Shown here piece by piece: positions 1 through 8,299 of a stretch of DNA of 64,000 bases (the stretch's first letter is position 1; each line of letters opens with the position of its first letter). Source of the stretch: Streptomyces sp. NBC_00370. Lineage in GTDB: Bacteria; Actinomycetota; Actinomycetes; Streptomycetales; Streptomycetaceae. The translations under genes and the position numbers were made by a program. The DNA is taken from NCBI RefSeq assembly GCF_036084755.1, contig NZ_CP107968.1, positions 3,627,501-3,691,500 of the forward strand. Reading direction: 5' to 3'. Below the pieces are notes generated by a model. That model made no database searches and was not told the DNA's origin. It saw nothing but the letters and a program-made list of their open reading frames with translations.

Positions 1-44
1 CGGCCGTCCCGGTGGCGGCCGAAGCCCTCCGCTGACCCGGCCGT

Positions 45-118
45 AAAACGAAAAGGCCCGCCCCCAACCGATGACCGGCCGATGAAGTCCGGCCATCGGT
101 CAGCGGCAGGCCTTCTCC
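45..118 (-). terminator. Rho-independent terminator of the conservon operon
   Basis: Read leftward, an outer stem (GGCCTGCC with GGCGGGCC) encloses a second stem, 89-100 pairing with 67-78 with one G-T pair. A T-rich tail, TTTTCGTTTT, follows. It sits directly after the GAF gene, the last gene of the leftward operon. Confidence 0.8.
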
Positions 119-119
119 G

Positions 120-698
120 CTACCTCGGTGCGCCGCCCGTGCGGTCGTAGATGAGGTCCATGAGCTGGTCCCTGCTCTCCTTGATCAGCTGCAGGGTGTC
201 CCGGCCCGTCTCCTTGCCGCGCGGCTCCGTGCCGACAAAGCAGACGGTGCCGAGCACCGTGTCCGTACGCTCGTCGATGAGCGGGGCACCCGCGTACGTA
301 CGGATCCCGATCAGGTCGACGACCTCGTTCGAGGCGAACCTCGGGTAGGCGTAGACGTCCGGCAGCACCAGCGCGCGGCGGCGGTTCAGCACGTCCGGGC
401 AGTACCCGTGGTCGCGCGACATGGACCGGCCCACCTCGGCGACGTTGCCCGCCGGGTCGAGACCCCGGGCGTCCGGCGGTCCCGTCGGCGTGTGCAGGCC
501 GGCGAAGAACTGGTGCCCGGTGATGAAGTTGACCATCGCGTACGGCGCGCCCGCCGCCTCGGCGAGCCGGGAGGCGAACGCGTCGAACTCCGTGTCGGGT
601 ACGTCCCCCAGACCCAGCTCGCGCAGTCGTTGCTCACGCCGCCCCAGCTCGGAGTCGGGCGACGGCAGGTAGAGACCCGCTTCGGTGTCATAGGTCAT
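120..698 (-). CDS. GAF-domain protein, last gene of the conservon
   Basis: 192 residues. The sequence has the layout of a single GAF domain: a stretch around residues 45-60 (APYAMVNFITGHQFFAG), a central CPDVLNRRRALVLPDV segment, and a C-terminal TVLGTVCFVG strand. Proteins of this type bind small ligands or act as partners in conservon signalling. The ATG overlaps the stop of cvnD as ATGA, so the two are translationally coupled. A GAF protein as fifth member is known in some Streptomyces conservons; the cytochrome P450 genes found in others are absent. The ligand cannot be told from the sequence. Confidence 0.85.
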   Translation of the reverse strand: MTYDTEAGLYLPSPDSELGRREQRLRELGLGDVPDTEFDAFASRLAEAAGAPYAMVNFITGHQFFAGLHTPTGPPDARGLDPAGNVAEVGRSMSRDHGYCPDVLNRRRALVLPDVYAYPRFASNEVVDLIGIRTYAGAPLIDERTDTVLGTVCFVGTEPRGKETGRDTLQLIKESRDQLMDLIYDRTGGAPR

Positions 699-1345
699 TG
701 GGGAGCTCCCAGGCTGCTGGAATGCTGAACGGTCTGTGCGGAGGTCTGCGCGGTCTGCGCGGTCTGCGCCGTCTGCGCGGCACGGACGGAGACGGAGTGC
801 GCGTACGACACGAGCGTGATCAGTACCTGCCTGGCCGACGCCGGGTCCCGGGCGTCGCAGAGCAGGACCGGTACGTCAGGCTTGAGTTCGAGCGCGTCCC
901 GCACCTCTTCCGGGCTGTAGCGGTAGGCGTCGTCGGCCTCGAACTCGTTGACCGCGACGACGAAGGGGACGTTGCGGCGTTCGAAGTACTCGACGGCGGC
1001 GAAGCAGTCCAGCAGCCGGCGGGTGTCGGCGAGGACGACCGCGCCGATGGCGCCCAGGGACAGGTCGTCCCAGGTGAACCAGAAGCGCTCCTGGCCGGGG
1101 GTGCCGAACAGCAGCAGGACCAGGTTCTGCCGCCGCAGCGTGATGCGGCCGAAGTCCAGCGCCACGGTGGTGGTGGATTTGTTCTCCACCCCCTCCAGCC
1201 GGTCCGTGCCGCTGCTCGCTGCGGTGAGCGTCTCCTCGGTCGACAGCGGCTTGATCTCGCTGACCGCGCCGATCATGGTGGTCTTGCCGACGCCGAACCC
1301 GCCCCCGACCACGATCTTCAGGGCGATGGGATCGTCAGATGACAT
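695..1345 (-). CDS. cvnD: Conservon Ras-like GTPase CvnD
   Basis: About 216 residues from the ATG at 1345. It carries a P-loop (GGFGVGKTT) near residue 13, a switch region with TTTVALDFGRI, a DTRR segment and VAVNEF in place of the usual NKxD base-recognition motif. This is the family of small GTPases found with roadblock proteins in actinomycetes. An upstream in-frame GTG at 1363 would add six residues, but the chosen ATG already overlaps cvnC by 11 bases. The C-terminus has a low-complexity run of repeated QTA units, encoded by an imperfect repeat around 735-780. It likely relays signal from the CvnA kinase-like sensor through CvnB. Confidence 0.9.
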   Translation of the reverse strand: MSSDDPIALKIVVGGGFGVGKTTMIGAVSEIKPLSTEETLTAASSGTDRLEGVENKSTTTVALDFGRITLRRQNLVLLLFGTPGQERFWFTWDDLSLGAIGAVVLADTRRLLDCFAAVEYFERRNVPFVVAVNEFEADDAYRYSPEEVRDALELKPDVPVLLCDARDPASARQVLITLVSYAHSVSVRAAQTAQTAQTAQTSAQTVQHSSSLGAPQ

Positions 1346-1709
1346 AGGTTCGTAGGCCCTCAAGCACTGCCTCCAGGAGGTGCGGGTCTTTGGGATCTGC
1401 GGTTCTGCTGGGCATCGCCATGATCAGGGCGCCCGCGTCGAGCAGATCGGACAGCAGGATCTTGGCCACCTGTACGGGCTGCTGGAGCGTGGCAGCCACC
1501 TCGGCGACCGAGCGGGCCTCGCCGCGGCACAGCGCCAGCGCCTGGGCCGCCTCGGGACTCAGATAGCCCGAGGGCGCCGTGGCACGCGCCTTGAGCAGCG
1601 AGGTCAGGCTCATGTTGTTCGTCGGAACGGTCCGGCCGCCGGTCAGCGCGTACGGACGGACCTCGTGCTCGTCGTCGTCCACCCAGGGGGTGCCGTCTAA
1701 AGCTCCCAT
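1335..1709 (-). CDS. cvnC: Conservon DUF742 protein CvnC
   Basis: 124 residues starting at ATG 1709, two bases below the cvnB stop. It has the usual DUF742 layout: a short N-terminal VRPYALTGGRT segment, an acidic alanine-rich helix (LSPEAAQALAL), and a winged-helix-like stretch SVAEVAATLQQPVQVAKILLSDLLDAGAL. The family is invariably placed between the roadblock and GTPase genes. The reading frame remains open upstream to 2039, but that extension lies entirely over cvnB and has shadow-like composition, so it is rejected. It may be DNA-binding or an adaptor; the sequence does not decide. Confidence 0.9.
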   Translation of the reverse strand: MGALDGTPWVDDDEHEVRPYALTGGRTVPTNNMSLTSLLKARATAPSGYLSPEAAQALALCRGEARSVAEVAATLQQPVQVAKILLSDLLDAGALIMAMPSRTADPKDPHLLEAVLEGLRTYVI

Positions 1710-1710
1710 G

Positions 1711-2148
1711 TCAGCGCGCCGCGTCGCTGGCCGGGGAGGTCCGCAACCTCGGTGGTGTACTGAGGTGTTCGGGGACGCTCTTGACGAGCTGCCCCATCTC
1801 GAAGCCGACGGCGCCCAGGTCGGCGGTGTCGGAGGCGAGGACGCCGAGGACGGCGCCGGGGCCCGCCATCGACACGAACAGCAGCGCGTTGTCGTGCTCG
1901 ACGACGACCTGCCGGACTCTGCCGTCGGCGGGTCCCTTGATGTCACGGACGCCGCCCGCCAGCGAGCACAGGGCGGTGCTGATGGCGCTGAGCTTGTCGG
2001 CCTCGTCGATGCTGAGGCCGTGCGAGTGCTTGCGCACACCGTCGCTGGACGCCAGGACGGCGCCTTCCGTACCGGGGACGCGCCTGATGAAATCGGCCAT
2101 CAGCCAGTCAAGGTCTGACTGTGGCGCAGGAAAAACGTCGTTCGGCAT
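1711..2148 (-). CDS. cvnB: Conservon roadblock/LC7 protein CvnB
   Basis: 145 residues, ATG at 2148 with GGAG seven bases upstream. It matches the roadblock/LC7 fold typical of these operons: an N-terminal DWLMADFIRRVPGTEGAVLASSDG segment, then HSHGLSIDEADKLSAISTAL, and VVVEHDNALLFVSMAGPGAVLGVLAS. Such proteins regulate the partner GTPase (CvnD), analogous to MglB with MglA. It follows cvnA after 51 bases. Confidence 0.9.
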   Translation of the reverse strand: MPNDVFPAPQSDLDWLMADFIRRVPGTEGAVLASSDGVRKHSHGLSIDEADKLSAISTALCSLAGGVRDIKGPADGRVRQVVVEHDNALLFVSMAGPGAVLGVLASDTADLGAVGFEMGQLVKSVPEHLSTPPRLRTSPASDAAR

Positions 2149-2199
2149 GAGTGACTCCGTAAATGGTTGGTCGGACCCGGAAGTCCCGGTCGCGCGTGG

Positions 2200-4062
2200 T
2201 CAGCGGGTGCGGTCGCTGTGGTCGCTGTCGGGTTCCGTCGGTCCTGTTGCGCTGTCGTCCGCCGTGGCGAGCCTGATACCTGAGGCGAAGCGGGCCATCA
2301 GCTGCGGGTTGGGGGCGACGACTTCGCGGTCGCGGTCCTCGGTGAGGCTCGGTAGCTCCGGCGGCCGGAACATCTCGCTGCGCTTGGGCAGCAGCGGTCT
2401 GCCGTCGGCGGCCGGTGTTTCCTCGACCTCGGGGGCGGGCGGTGCGGTACGCCGCTGGGGCAGCGGTGCCGGCGACGGGTCGGACGGCGAGCCCGCCGAC
2501 GACGAGGCGGGGGCCCGGGACGGCTGCGCCGACACCTGCGCGGGTACCGGTCCGCGCGGCTGCGACTGCGGCTGGCTCTGTGCCCCGCCGCGCGACTGGC
2601 CGTGCCTCGGCGCCGTGGACTGCCGCGACTGCGACTGCGAGCCGATGCTGTGGACCGAACCGCTCGCCGACTCCGCCGGCAGCGGCCGCGACGACTCGCC
2701 GCGGCGCTGCGCGGGTACGGAGGCGGCGGGCCGGGCGGCGGTCGCCACAGGCGCGTGCCCCTGCTGCGCGTGCCCCGCGCCCTGGGCCTGGGACTGGGCC
2801 TGTACGGGGGCGGGCGCCGCTGCGGTGTTCGCCACCACGGCGGGTCCTGCCTCGTCGGGCAGCGCGTTGATCAGGGCGTTCGGCAGGACGACGACGGCCT
2901 GGTTGCCGCCGTAGATGTTGCGCCGCAGCGCGACCTCGATGTTGTGGCGCCGGGCGATCTGCGCGACCACGAACAGCCCGATCCGGCCGTCCTCCAGCTG
3001 CGCGCGGATGTCGAAGTGGTCCGGCTTGGCGAGCAGTTCGTTCATCCGGACCAGCTTGTCTGCCGGCATCGGCAGACCCCGGTCGTCGATCTCGATGGCG
3101 AGACCCGCGGGCACCCGCTCGGCGCGCAGCGTGACTTGGGTGTCGGGCGAGGAGAACCGGGCCGCGTTCTCGACCAGTTCGGCGAGCAGGTGGATGACCT
3201 CGGCCGCGGCGAACCCGGGCAGCGTGCCCTCGGGCGGCTGGATCACTCGTACCCGCGCGTACTGCTCGATCTCGGCGACGCCCTGGCGCAGCACGGTCGG
3301 CAGCGGGACGGGCTTGTTGATCCGGCGGGGCACGGCACCGCCCATCACGGCGAGGCTTTCCACCTGGCGGCGGAACTGGGTGACGAGGTGGTCGACGCCG
3401 AACAGACCGCCGAGCAGGTCCGGGTCCTCGACCTCGCTCTCCAGCTCGTCCAGCCGGGCCAGCGCCCGGTTGACCAGGGCGTGCAGCCGCTGGGCGATGT
3501 TGACGAAGACGTCGACCTGCTGGCGGGCGGCTGCCTGGGCGACGGCTTCCAGCGCTTCGTGCTGGCCGGTGCGCAGCGTGTGCTCGAAGTCGGCGAAGGG
3601 GTTGCCGCCCGGCACCGACTCGGCCGAGTCGGCGGGCAGTTGCGGCCGCTCGCCGCGGCTGACCTGCTCCAGCAGCCGGGCCACGTTCTTCTGGCCCTCG
3701 ACGGATACGGCCTCGAAGCGCTCGACCCACTGCCGGGCGACGGTGGCGTTCTCCACCCGCTGCTTGTGCACGGCGGAGGCGACGCGCGCCGCCTGCCGGC
3801 CGGCCAGGATCAAGCTCACCGCGCACACGGCCGCCGCTATCGCGGCGACGCCCCATTTCACCTGGGTGTCGTGGGAGTAGCGCGTCGCGCCCCAGACGGC
3901 GGCGGCACCCACCACGACGGCGACAGCGGGCGCCAGGAGTATCCGTCTGATCCGGGAGCGCAGACCGCTCTCCGTCGCCAGATTCCGGGCGGGCGCTTTT
4001 CCGCGCCGCCTGCCGCCCTCGCGGCGGTCGGCCTGCGGGGCGTGCGGGGAGAGTTCAGGCAT
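2200..4062 (-). CDS. cvnA: Conservon membrane histidine-kinase-like sensor CvnA
   Basis: 620 residues from ATG 4062, which has GAGGA five bases upstream. An in-frame GTG at 4104 would add 14 residues but has no clear ribosome site. After a basic N-terminus there are two membrane helices (LLAPAVAVVVGAAAVWGA and VAAIAAAVCAVSLILAG), a helical region, and a GHKL ATPase domain: ELVENAARFSSP is the N-box, DDRGLPM and DGRIGLFVVAQIARRHN are the G boxes. A clear phospho-acceptor H-box is not obvious, as usual for this family. The last ~220 residues are Pro/Ala/Gln-rich and probably disordered. It heads the operon cvnA-B-C-D-GAF. Confidence 0.92.
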   Translation of the reverse strand: MPELSPHAPQADRREGGRRRGKAPARNLATESGLRSRIRRILLAPAVAVVVGAAAVWGATRYSHDTQVKWGVAAIAAAVCAVSLILAGRQAARVASAVHKQRVENATVARQWVERFEAVSVEGQKNVARLLEQVSRGERPQLPADSAESVPGGNPFADFEHTLRTGQHEALEAVAQAAARQQVDVFVNIAQRLHALVNRALARLDELESEVEDPDLLGGLFGVDHLVTQFRRQVESLAVMGGAVPRRINKPVPLPTVLRQGVAEIEQYARVRVIQPPEGTLPGFAAAEVIHLLAELVENAARFSSPDTQVTLRAERVPAGLAIEIDDRGLPMPADKLVRMNELLAKPDHFDIRAQLEDGRIGLFVVAQIARRHNIEVALRRNIYGGNQAVVVLPNALINALPDEAGPAVVANTAAAPAPVQAQSQAQGAGHAQQGHAPVATAARPAASVPAQRRGESSRPLPAESASGSVHSIGSQSQSRQSTAPRHGQSRGGAQSQPQSQPRGPVPAQVSAQPSRAPASSSAGSPSDPSPAPLPQRRTAPPAPEVEETPAADGRPLLPKRSEMFRPPELPSLTEDRDREVVAPNPQLMARFASGIRLATADDSATGPTEPDSDHSDRTR

Positions 4063-4541
4063 CTGTGTCCTCGGTACGACAGGGACCGGCGGGTGCGGGG
4101 TCACACGGGACCACCGCCGAGCCGGCGTTTAAGACAGGGCAGCCTTCACAGAGGGACGGACAGCCGGATTCCGTTGTCGGCACGCGCAGCCGGTTCGAGC
4201 GCGCGGAGGTCCGGCGTCGTCCGCTTCCGGTAGCAGGACCAACCCTGCTGGTTATCCGTGATCGTCGCCACGGCCGAGCGGGATCGTTTTATGGTCGTTT
4301 CGCTTCGGATCCGGCGGACCCCGCCACCGACCCCCGCCCCACGAAGGCGACAAATGCGGCACCGCACCCGGAACGCGACCGCTCCGAGGGCGCGCGGCGA
4401 CGCCGAAACGATCGCCGAACGACCCGTACGGCCAGAAACGGCGACCGGGACGACCACTCGGTGTGGGGTCGCTGTGGAGTGCGTGTGGCGGCTGTGAAGG
4501 GAGAAACGTCCCAAAGCATTCTTGCCCGGGACAGCGCCGGT
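4063..4541. other. Intergenic region upstream of cvnA
   Basis: About 480 bases between the start of cvnA and the end of the next leftward gene. It must contain the cvnA promoter. No convincing terminator, repeat or small gene was found; only a weak AACC/GGTT hairpin near 4240 was noted. Confidence 0.5.
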
Positions 4542-6074
4542 TCAAGCCATCACACCCAGCTCACCGACGAACCGCAGGACGCCGTCGAGCTTCTCCATGC
4601 TCAGCAGCCGGCTGCGCGGCCTGAGCATGCCGCTGCTGCCGTACGCGCCCATCTCGGCGCAACGGCGCACCAGCCAGGCCCAGTCGATGTCCAGGTACGC
4701 GGCGAGCGCCCGCAGCCGGTACGCCGGGGTCGGACCCGCCATGACGCTGTGCGTACGGGCATGCTGCAGCGCCTCGGTGTACGTGCGGACCTGGGAGCGC
4801 TGTTCGGTGATGTCGACCTGCCAGATGCCGTCCGAGCGGAGCCAGTTGGCCACGATCGCCCGGTGGGACGGCGTCAGGACGAATCCGTCGATCTGGGTGT
4901 ACTCCTCCTCCGTGCAGACCCACACCGATAAGCCGTACATCTCCATCATCGCGACGGCGAGGAAGAGCAGGATCCGCTCGTACCGCTCGCTGTTCTTGAC
5001 GGCCATCTCCGGGACGCAGAAGGCGTGGCCGAGTTGGTCACGCGTTCCGGCGAACCGGTCGGTCGCCTGGGTGAGATACAGGTGCTTGTGCCGGAAGAAC
5101 AGCCAGCCGGCCGCCTCCTCGCCCGTCTGCTCGCGCGACCAGAACAGCGGTGGCTCGGTGGCCTCTTCGAGGTGGCGGTCGATGTGCAGGGAGCAGAAGG
5201 CGGAGCCGAGCCAGGCGGCGCCCACCCCCGACAGCTCGGGCACCGCCGACCTGGCCACGGCCGAGCGGGGCCGCGCGTGGTGGTGCGACAACTCCCGCAT
5301 CTCGTAGTCCAGGACGTGGTCGTCGGCGAGGAGGCTGTCCTCCAGGTTGAGCGTCGCCCACAGGATGCCGAAGGTCAGGTCGTCCAGCCGGTAGGGCTCG
5401 GGGACGGGCAGCATCTCGCGCGGGTCGCTGTTGAGCTGGCTGCGCGCCCTGCCCGAGTCCAGCACGAACAGCCCCTCGCCGCCGTGCCCGCCGAGCGAGG
5501 CCAGCAGCAGGGCGCGTCTGGCCGGCTGGACGAAAGCGCGCAGATGGGGGTTGTCGGCCATCTCGATCAGGACGCAGTCGTCGTGCGGGGTGGCCTCGTA
5601 CATCTGGACCGGCACGGCCGTGCCGTCGAAGATGCCGAGCCCGTCCAGGTACCAGAGCCCGCCGGTGCCCGGGGCCGACTCGGTGGGCGACAGGGACGAG
5701 GTGGACCACAGGGCGTCCAGGGTGCGCGCGGCCGTGAGCGAGGCGCCGTGCGGCAGCCGGGCCGGCACGACCTCACGACTGGGCACCCGCTGGAGCAGCA
5801 GGTCCACCTCGACGCCGAGCATGAAGGCCAGCACCGTCGCCGCGTCGCCCTGCGGCGACTGGGTGCCGGCCAGCCAGCGCTTGAAGGTGATCCTGGACAC
5901 CGAGACGCTGCCGAGGCGGCTGTTCTCGTACTCCTTGGCCGCCCTGCGCGCCGCGAGGTTGAACTGCACGTCGAAGACGGCGAACTTGGCCCAGTTGAGC
6001 CGCTCCAGCAGGACCCGGAGCAGCGTCGGGGGCCGCTGCTCGGTGTCGGCTGTCGTGCTCTGGTCGGTCGTCAC
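4542..6074 (-). CDS. Large conserved Streptomyces protein with N-terminal HTH-like segment
   Basis: 510 residues, GTG start with GAGGATGAG about ten bases upstream. The N-terminus (LLRVLLERLNWAKFAVFDVQFNLAARRAAKEYENSRLGSVSVS, then TFKRWLAG...PQGDAATVLAFMLGVEVDLLL) resembles a Cro-like helix-turn-helix in which a rare codon context recognises DNA. The remainder (residues ~100-510) is a soluble domain with no motif I recognise, containing conserved-looking LEEATEPPLFWSREQ and EEEYTQIDGFVLTPSHRA stretches. It stands alone, transcribed in the same direction as the conservon. It is probably a transcriptional regulator with a C-terminal sensor domain, by analogy with XRE proteins of similar length, but function is unassigned. 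Confidence 0.75.
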   Translation of the reverse strand: MTTDQSTTADTEQRPPTLLRVLLERLNWAKFAVFDVQFNLAARRAAKEYENSRLGSVSVSRITFKRWLAGTQSPQGDAATVLAFMLGVEVDLLLQRVPSREVVPARLPHGASLTAARTLDALWSTSSLSPTESAPGTGGLWYLDGLGIFDGTAVPVQMYEATPHDDCVLIEMADNPHLRAFVQPARRALLLASLGGHGGEGLFVLDSGRARSQLNSDPREMLPVPEPYRLDDLTFGILWATLNLEDSLLADDHVLDYEMRELSHHHARPRSAVARSAVPELSGVGAAWLGSAFCSLHIDRHLEEATEPPLFWSREQTGEEAAGWLFFRHKHLYLTQATDRFAGTRDQLGHAFCVPEMAVKNSERYERILLFLAVAMMEMYGLSVWVCTEEEYTQIDGFVLTPSHRAIVANWLRSDGIWQVDITEQRSQVRTYTEALQHARTHSVMAGPTPAYRLRALAAYLDIDWAWLVRRCAEMGAYGSSGMLRPRSRLLSMEKLDGVLRFVGELGVMA

Positions 6075-6348
6075 GCGGCAGACTCATCCTCACAGCCATG
6101 GGCGTCGGTCGTGATGTCCAGGGCAGGACCATGATCACTGCGCAGAACGGTACCCCTGTCCGCAAGGCAGCGGAAGCCCCGACCGGAACGTCTGCTTCAG
6201 CTTCGTCAAGGCTCACACGCAGGCGTCTCCGGATCTCCACAGATGAGCGCCGCCGACGCGACGACCGGTCCACAGGACCGCGGGAGACCGGAGACAGACC
6301 GGGGAAAGGCCAGGGCGGGGCCGGAAGGCTGCCGGGCGTGAGTCTTGT

Positions 6349-7146
6349 CTACTCGACGTAGTACGTCGGGTTGGGCAGCTTGTACGCCTTGTCGGCGTGA
6401 CCGCCCGTCAGGTCCGACTGCTGGTCGCCGAAGTTGCCGACGATGTCGTAACCGGAAGCCTCCAGGTGCTTGCGGGTGCCCTCCTTGAACTGGACGGTGG
6501 TGCAGTTCCACGCGGCGGCCGTGGCGCAGTCGGCCAGGTACGCCGGCGGGTTGGCCTTGTCCTTGGTGAACAGGTGCGCGGTGTCCAGCGGGGTGTGGTA
6601 GCCGGCCTTGGTCAGGTTCTGTACGGCGGGGGCGCGCAGCGGTTCGCTCAGTCCGGTCAGGAAGAAGACCTCGACCCCCCGCTGCTTGGCGTAGGCGACC
6701 AGTTCGGGCATGCCGAAGACGGCGGGACGGTTCGCCTTCGCCACATACGCGTTCCAGGTGGCGTCGTTGTAGACGTAGTTGGTGGCGCGCTCGTAGTCGA
6801 AGCTCAGCAGTGAGGTGTCGTCCACGTCCAGGACGATCGCCGGCTTCTTCCCGTGGTGCCGGGTGGTGGCGGTCGCGTTCCTGATGTCCTTCTCCGCGCG
6901 CGCCTCGACGCGGGCGAGGTCCTTGGCGTACGGGCTGTGCGCCGACGCCTGCCAGGTGCCGTCGGCGGCCTGGGTCGCGCCGTAGTAGTTGTCTATCTCG
7001 CCGACGAGCAGACCGATGTTCTCGGGCTCGGCGCTGTGGCGGTCGGCCGCGTGACCGTCGGCGCTCGCGGCGCCCGTGCCGTACAGAACGGCGCCCGCGA
7101 CGGCGACGGAGGCGAGGACGCCCGCCGCCTGGAGGGACTTGCGCAT
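6349..7146 (-). CDS. Secreted HAD-type acid phosphatase (class III B)
   Basis: 265 residues from ATG 7146; AAAGG lies upstream. A signal peptide (residues 1-~30, ending ASA) precedes an acid phosphatase domain of the HAD IIIB group. The nucleophile motif VLDVDDTSL gives the DxDxT catalytic aspartates, FFLTGLSEP is motif II and GNFGDQQSDL the metal-binding acidic motif. It should hydrolyse phosphomonoesters outside the membrane. The longer open frame upstream to 7425 runs through the promoter region and is not coding. Three 11-base direct repeats of PHO-box type lie 110-140 bases upstream, so phosphate starvation control through PhoP is likely. Confidence 0.92.
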   Translation of the reverse strand: MRKSLQAAGVLASVAVAGAVLYGTGAASADGHAADRHSAEPENIGLLVGEIDNYYGATQAADGTWQASAHSPYAKDLARVEARAEKDIRNATATTRHHGKKPAIVLDVDDTSLLSFDYERATNYVYNDATWNAYVAKANRPAVFGMPELVAYAKQRGVEVFFLTGLSEPLRAPAVQNLTKAGYHTPLDTAHLFTKDKANPPAYLADCATAAAWNCTTVQFKEGTRKHLEASGYDIVGNFGDQQSDLTGGHADKAYKLPNPTYYVE

Positions 7147-7254
7147 GGGGGGATGCCTTTCGGGTCGACGTGCCCCGGCTCGGCGCCGGGGCATCGTTTG
7201 TCTACGCGCATCACATGGCGCGGCGCGAGACCTTTGACCGATCGATATCCGTTC

Positions 7255-7287
7255 CGTGTCTGAGCTGTATCTGAACACCAGGTGAAC
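7255..7287 (-). promoter_or_regulatory. PHO box upstream of acid phosphatase
   Basis: Read leftward there are three consecutive 11-base units: GTTCACCTGGT, GTTCAGATACA and GCTCAGACACG. The first starts with GTTCACC, the core of Streptomyces PhoP direct-repeat units. The position, about 110 bases before a phosphatase start codon, fits PhoP activation. Confidence 0.75.
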
Positions 7288-7347
7288 TGCCGCCAAATCC
7301 ACGGCCAACGGACTCGCCCCCGGACACGACCACGCGCACGGCCGGCA

Positions 7348-7386
7348 GAAGGGCCCCGGCGAGTCATGTCCTCGCCGGGGCCCTTC
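7348..7386 (-). terminator. Terminator of sodF
   Basis: A perfect 16-bp stem (7348-7363 with 7371-7386, GAAGGGCCCCGGCGAG) and a 7-base loop lie 72 bases after the sodF stop codon. It could also end transcription entering from the other side. Confidence 0.8.
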
Positions 7387-7458
7387 GTTCTTCCGCCCGC
7401 ACGTGAAAGGTGAGAAGACGATCACGAGCAGGACGCTCTCCGCACGCGCAGGACGCTT

Positions 7459-8100
7459 CTACGGCGCGAGCAGCAAGTTGTTGGCGCGCTGCTTGGCGGC
7501 GGTGTACCGCTTCGCGACGTCCTGCCAGTTGACGACCTTCCACATCGCCTCGACGAAGTCCACCTTCTGGTTCTTGTACTGCAGGTAGAAGGCGTGCTCC
7601 CAGGCGTCGAAGACGAGCACGGGCACCGAGCCCTGCCCGACGTTGCCCTGGTGGTCGTAGATCTGCTCGACGATCAGCCGGCCGCTGACCGGCTCGTACG
7701 CGAGGACGCCCCACCCGGAGCCCTGGGTCGTCGCCGCCGCCTTCGTCAGCTGGGCCTTGAAGCCGGCGAAGGAGCCGAACGACTCGGTGATCGCGTCGGC
7801 CAGTTCGCCGACACCGTCGGCGGCCAGCGGCTCGCCGCCGCCGTCGCCGGTCATGTTGTGCCAGTAGATCGAATGCAGGATGTGGCCGGAGAGATGGAAC
7901 GCGAGGTTCTTCTCCAGCCCGTTGATCGCTCCCCACGACTCCTTGTCGCGCGCCTCGGCCAGCTGGTCGAGCGTGTCGTTGGCGCCCTTCACATAGGCCG
8001 CGTGGTGCTTGTCGTGGTGCAGCTCGACGATCTGCGGGTTGATGACCGGTTCGAGCGCCGCGTAGTCGTACGGAAGTTCAGGAAGCGTGTATGTGGCCAT
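7459..8100 (-). CDS. sodF: Iron superoxide dismutase
   Basis: 213 residues from ATG 8100 with GGAGGG upstream. It is a complete Fe/Mn-type superoxide dismutase. Metal ligands are visible as the first His in ELHHDKHHAAY, His in HLSGHILHSIYW, and the DAWEHAFY motif (Asp and His). The signature DxWEHxxY is intact. It dismutates superoxide in the cytoplasm. In Streptomyces the iron enzyme is repressed by nickel through Nur so that the nickel enzyme replaces it; a matching box overlaps the promoter here. The gene appears monocistronic, with its own terminator. Confidence 0.95.
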   Translation of the reverse strand: MATYTLPELPYDYAALEPVINPQIVELHHDKHHAAYVKGANDTLDQLAEARDKESWGAINGLEKNLAFHLSGHILHSIYWHNMTGDGGGEPLAADGVGELADAITESFGSFAGFKAQLTKAAATTQGSGWGVLAYEPVSGRLIVEQIYDHQGNVGQGSVPVLVFDAWEHAFYLQYKNQKVDFVEAMWKVVNWQDVAKRYTAAKQRANNLLLAP

Positions 8101-8122
8101 GCCGAAGCCCTCCGACTGCTTA

Positions 8123-8156
8123 TTGCACATCTTATGCAGGTGCACGTTAACAGCAA
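8123..8156 (-). promoter_or_regulatory. sodF promoter with overlapping Nur-like box
   Basis: Read leftward, TTGCTG (8156-8151) and TAAGAT (8134-8129) are separated by 16 bases, a plausible housekeeping promoter. On the plus strand TTGCAC-ATCTT-ATGCAG (8123-8139) matches the reported Nur box pattern tTGCaa-n5-ttGCAA at most positions and covers the -10 element, a position suited to repression by nickel-bound Nur. Confidence 0.65.
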
Positions 8157-8299
8157 CAGGAGGACGCGCCGAGCAGGGCCGGGTCATCACCCGGGCGTAA
8201 TCTCCTCTCCATGGAGAGGGCCGCCACGGGCACCGCCGCCGCAGTTCTTGGCGCCGACGTTCACCACGGCGGAGGTGGTGGCCGGGGTCGTCGCCGCGG

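Noticed and set aside
120..4062. Conservon with cytochrome P450 genes
   Set aside because: The operon ends with a GAF gene and a terminator; no P450 gene is present on this side of the window.
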